Shown here one piece after another: positions 1-64,000 of a DNA stretch of 64,000 nucleotides (position 1 is its first letter; every line of letters begins with the position of its first letter). The notes under the pieces are model-generated. The model made no database searches and had not been told where the DNA came from. It worked only from the letters and a program-made list of their open reading frames with translations. The stretch is from Polytrichum commune (lineage: Eukaryota > Streptophyta > Polytrichopsida > Polytrichales > Polytrichaceae), in the NCBI GenBank assembly GCA_950295325.1, contig OX485805.1, positions 44,166,758 through 44,230,757 of the forward strand, written 5' to 3'. The translations under genes and the position numbers were made by a program.

Positions 1-64000
<64,000 letters not shown>

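Overview
The window is a stretch of nuclear DNA from a eukaryote with motile cilia or flagella. It is filled end to end by one gene on the + strand: a single-headed axonemal (inner-arm) dynein heavy chain of the DNAH3/DNAH7/DNAH12 type. I reconstructed 60 coding exons (numbered 1-60 within the window). They total 11,357 nt and about 3,785 codons, with matching phases at every junction and no in-frame stop or frameshift, so the gene looks intact. Both ends run off the window. By comparison with the roughly 4,000-residue family, roughly 160 residues are missing at the N terminus and 80-90 at the C terminus. No second gene, tRNA, rRNA, promoter or polyadenylation region is supported on either strand.

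Layout: tail and linker, exons 1-17 (1-10197); AAA1, exons 18-21; AAA2, exons 22-24; AAA2/AAA3 region, exons 25-27; AAA3, exons 28-32; AAA4, exons 33-37; antiparallel coiled-coil stalk with the microtubule-binding domain, exons 38-44; AAA5, exons 45-50; AAA6, exons 51-54; C-terminal domain, exons 55-60 (58607-64000). AAA1 (GPAGTGKT) and AAA3 (GPTGTGKS) keep full P-loops. AAA4 has the GSGRQ form usual in inner-arm chains. AAA2 reads GYSFGAKT, with alanine in place of the invariant P-loop glycine.

Coding sequence is under a fifth of the window. The AT-rich introns (about 150-2,670 bp) carry many non-coding mobile elements and repeats: a 1,279-bp foldback element with 495-bp arms and an 8-bp target duplication; several CACTA-type MITEs (CACTA...TAGTG, some with 3-bp duplications); two Tourist/PIF-Harbinger-like MITEs with TTA duplications; an unusual element whose ends are runs of G or C; an eight-copy 127-bp minisatellite; and tandem duplications that overlap splice sites of exons 31 and 40. 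Intron 41 appears to be GC-AG.

Organism: the termini CACTAGTAGAAAA and CACTACAAG and the Tourist-like MITEs are typical of plant genomes. An axonemal dynein in such a background suggests a streptophyte with swimming sperm (charophyte alga, bryophyte, lycophyte, fern, cycad or Ginkgo). This is inference; another flagellate lineage is not excluded. I found no previously undescribed multi-gene system. The points most worth checking are the splice-site duplications, the AAA2 P-loop and the G/C-tract-ended element.
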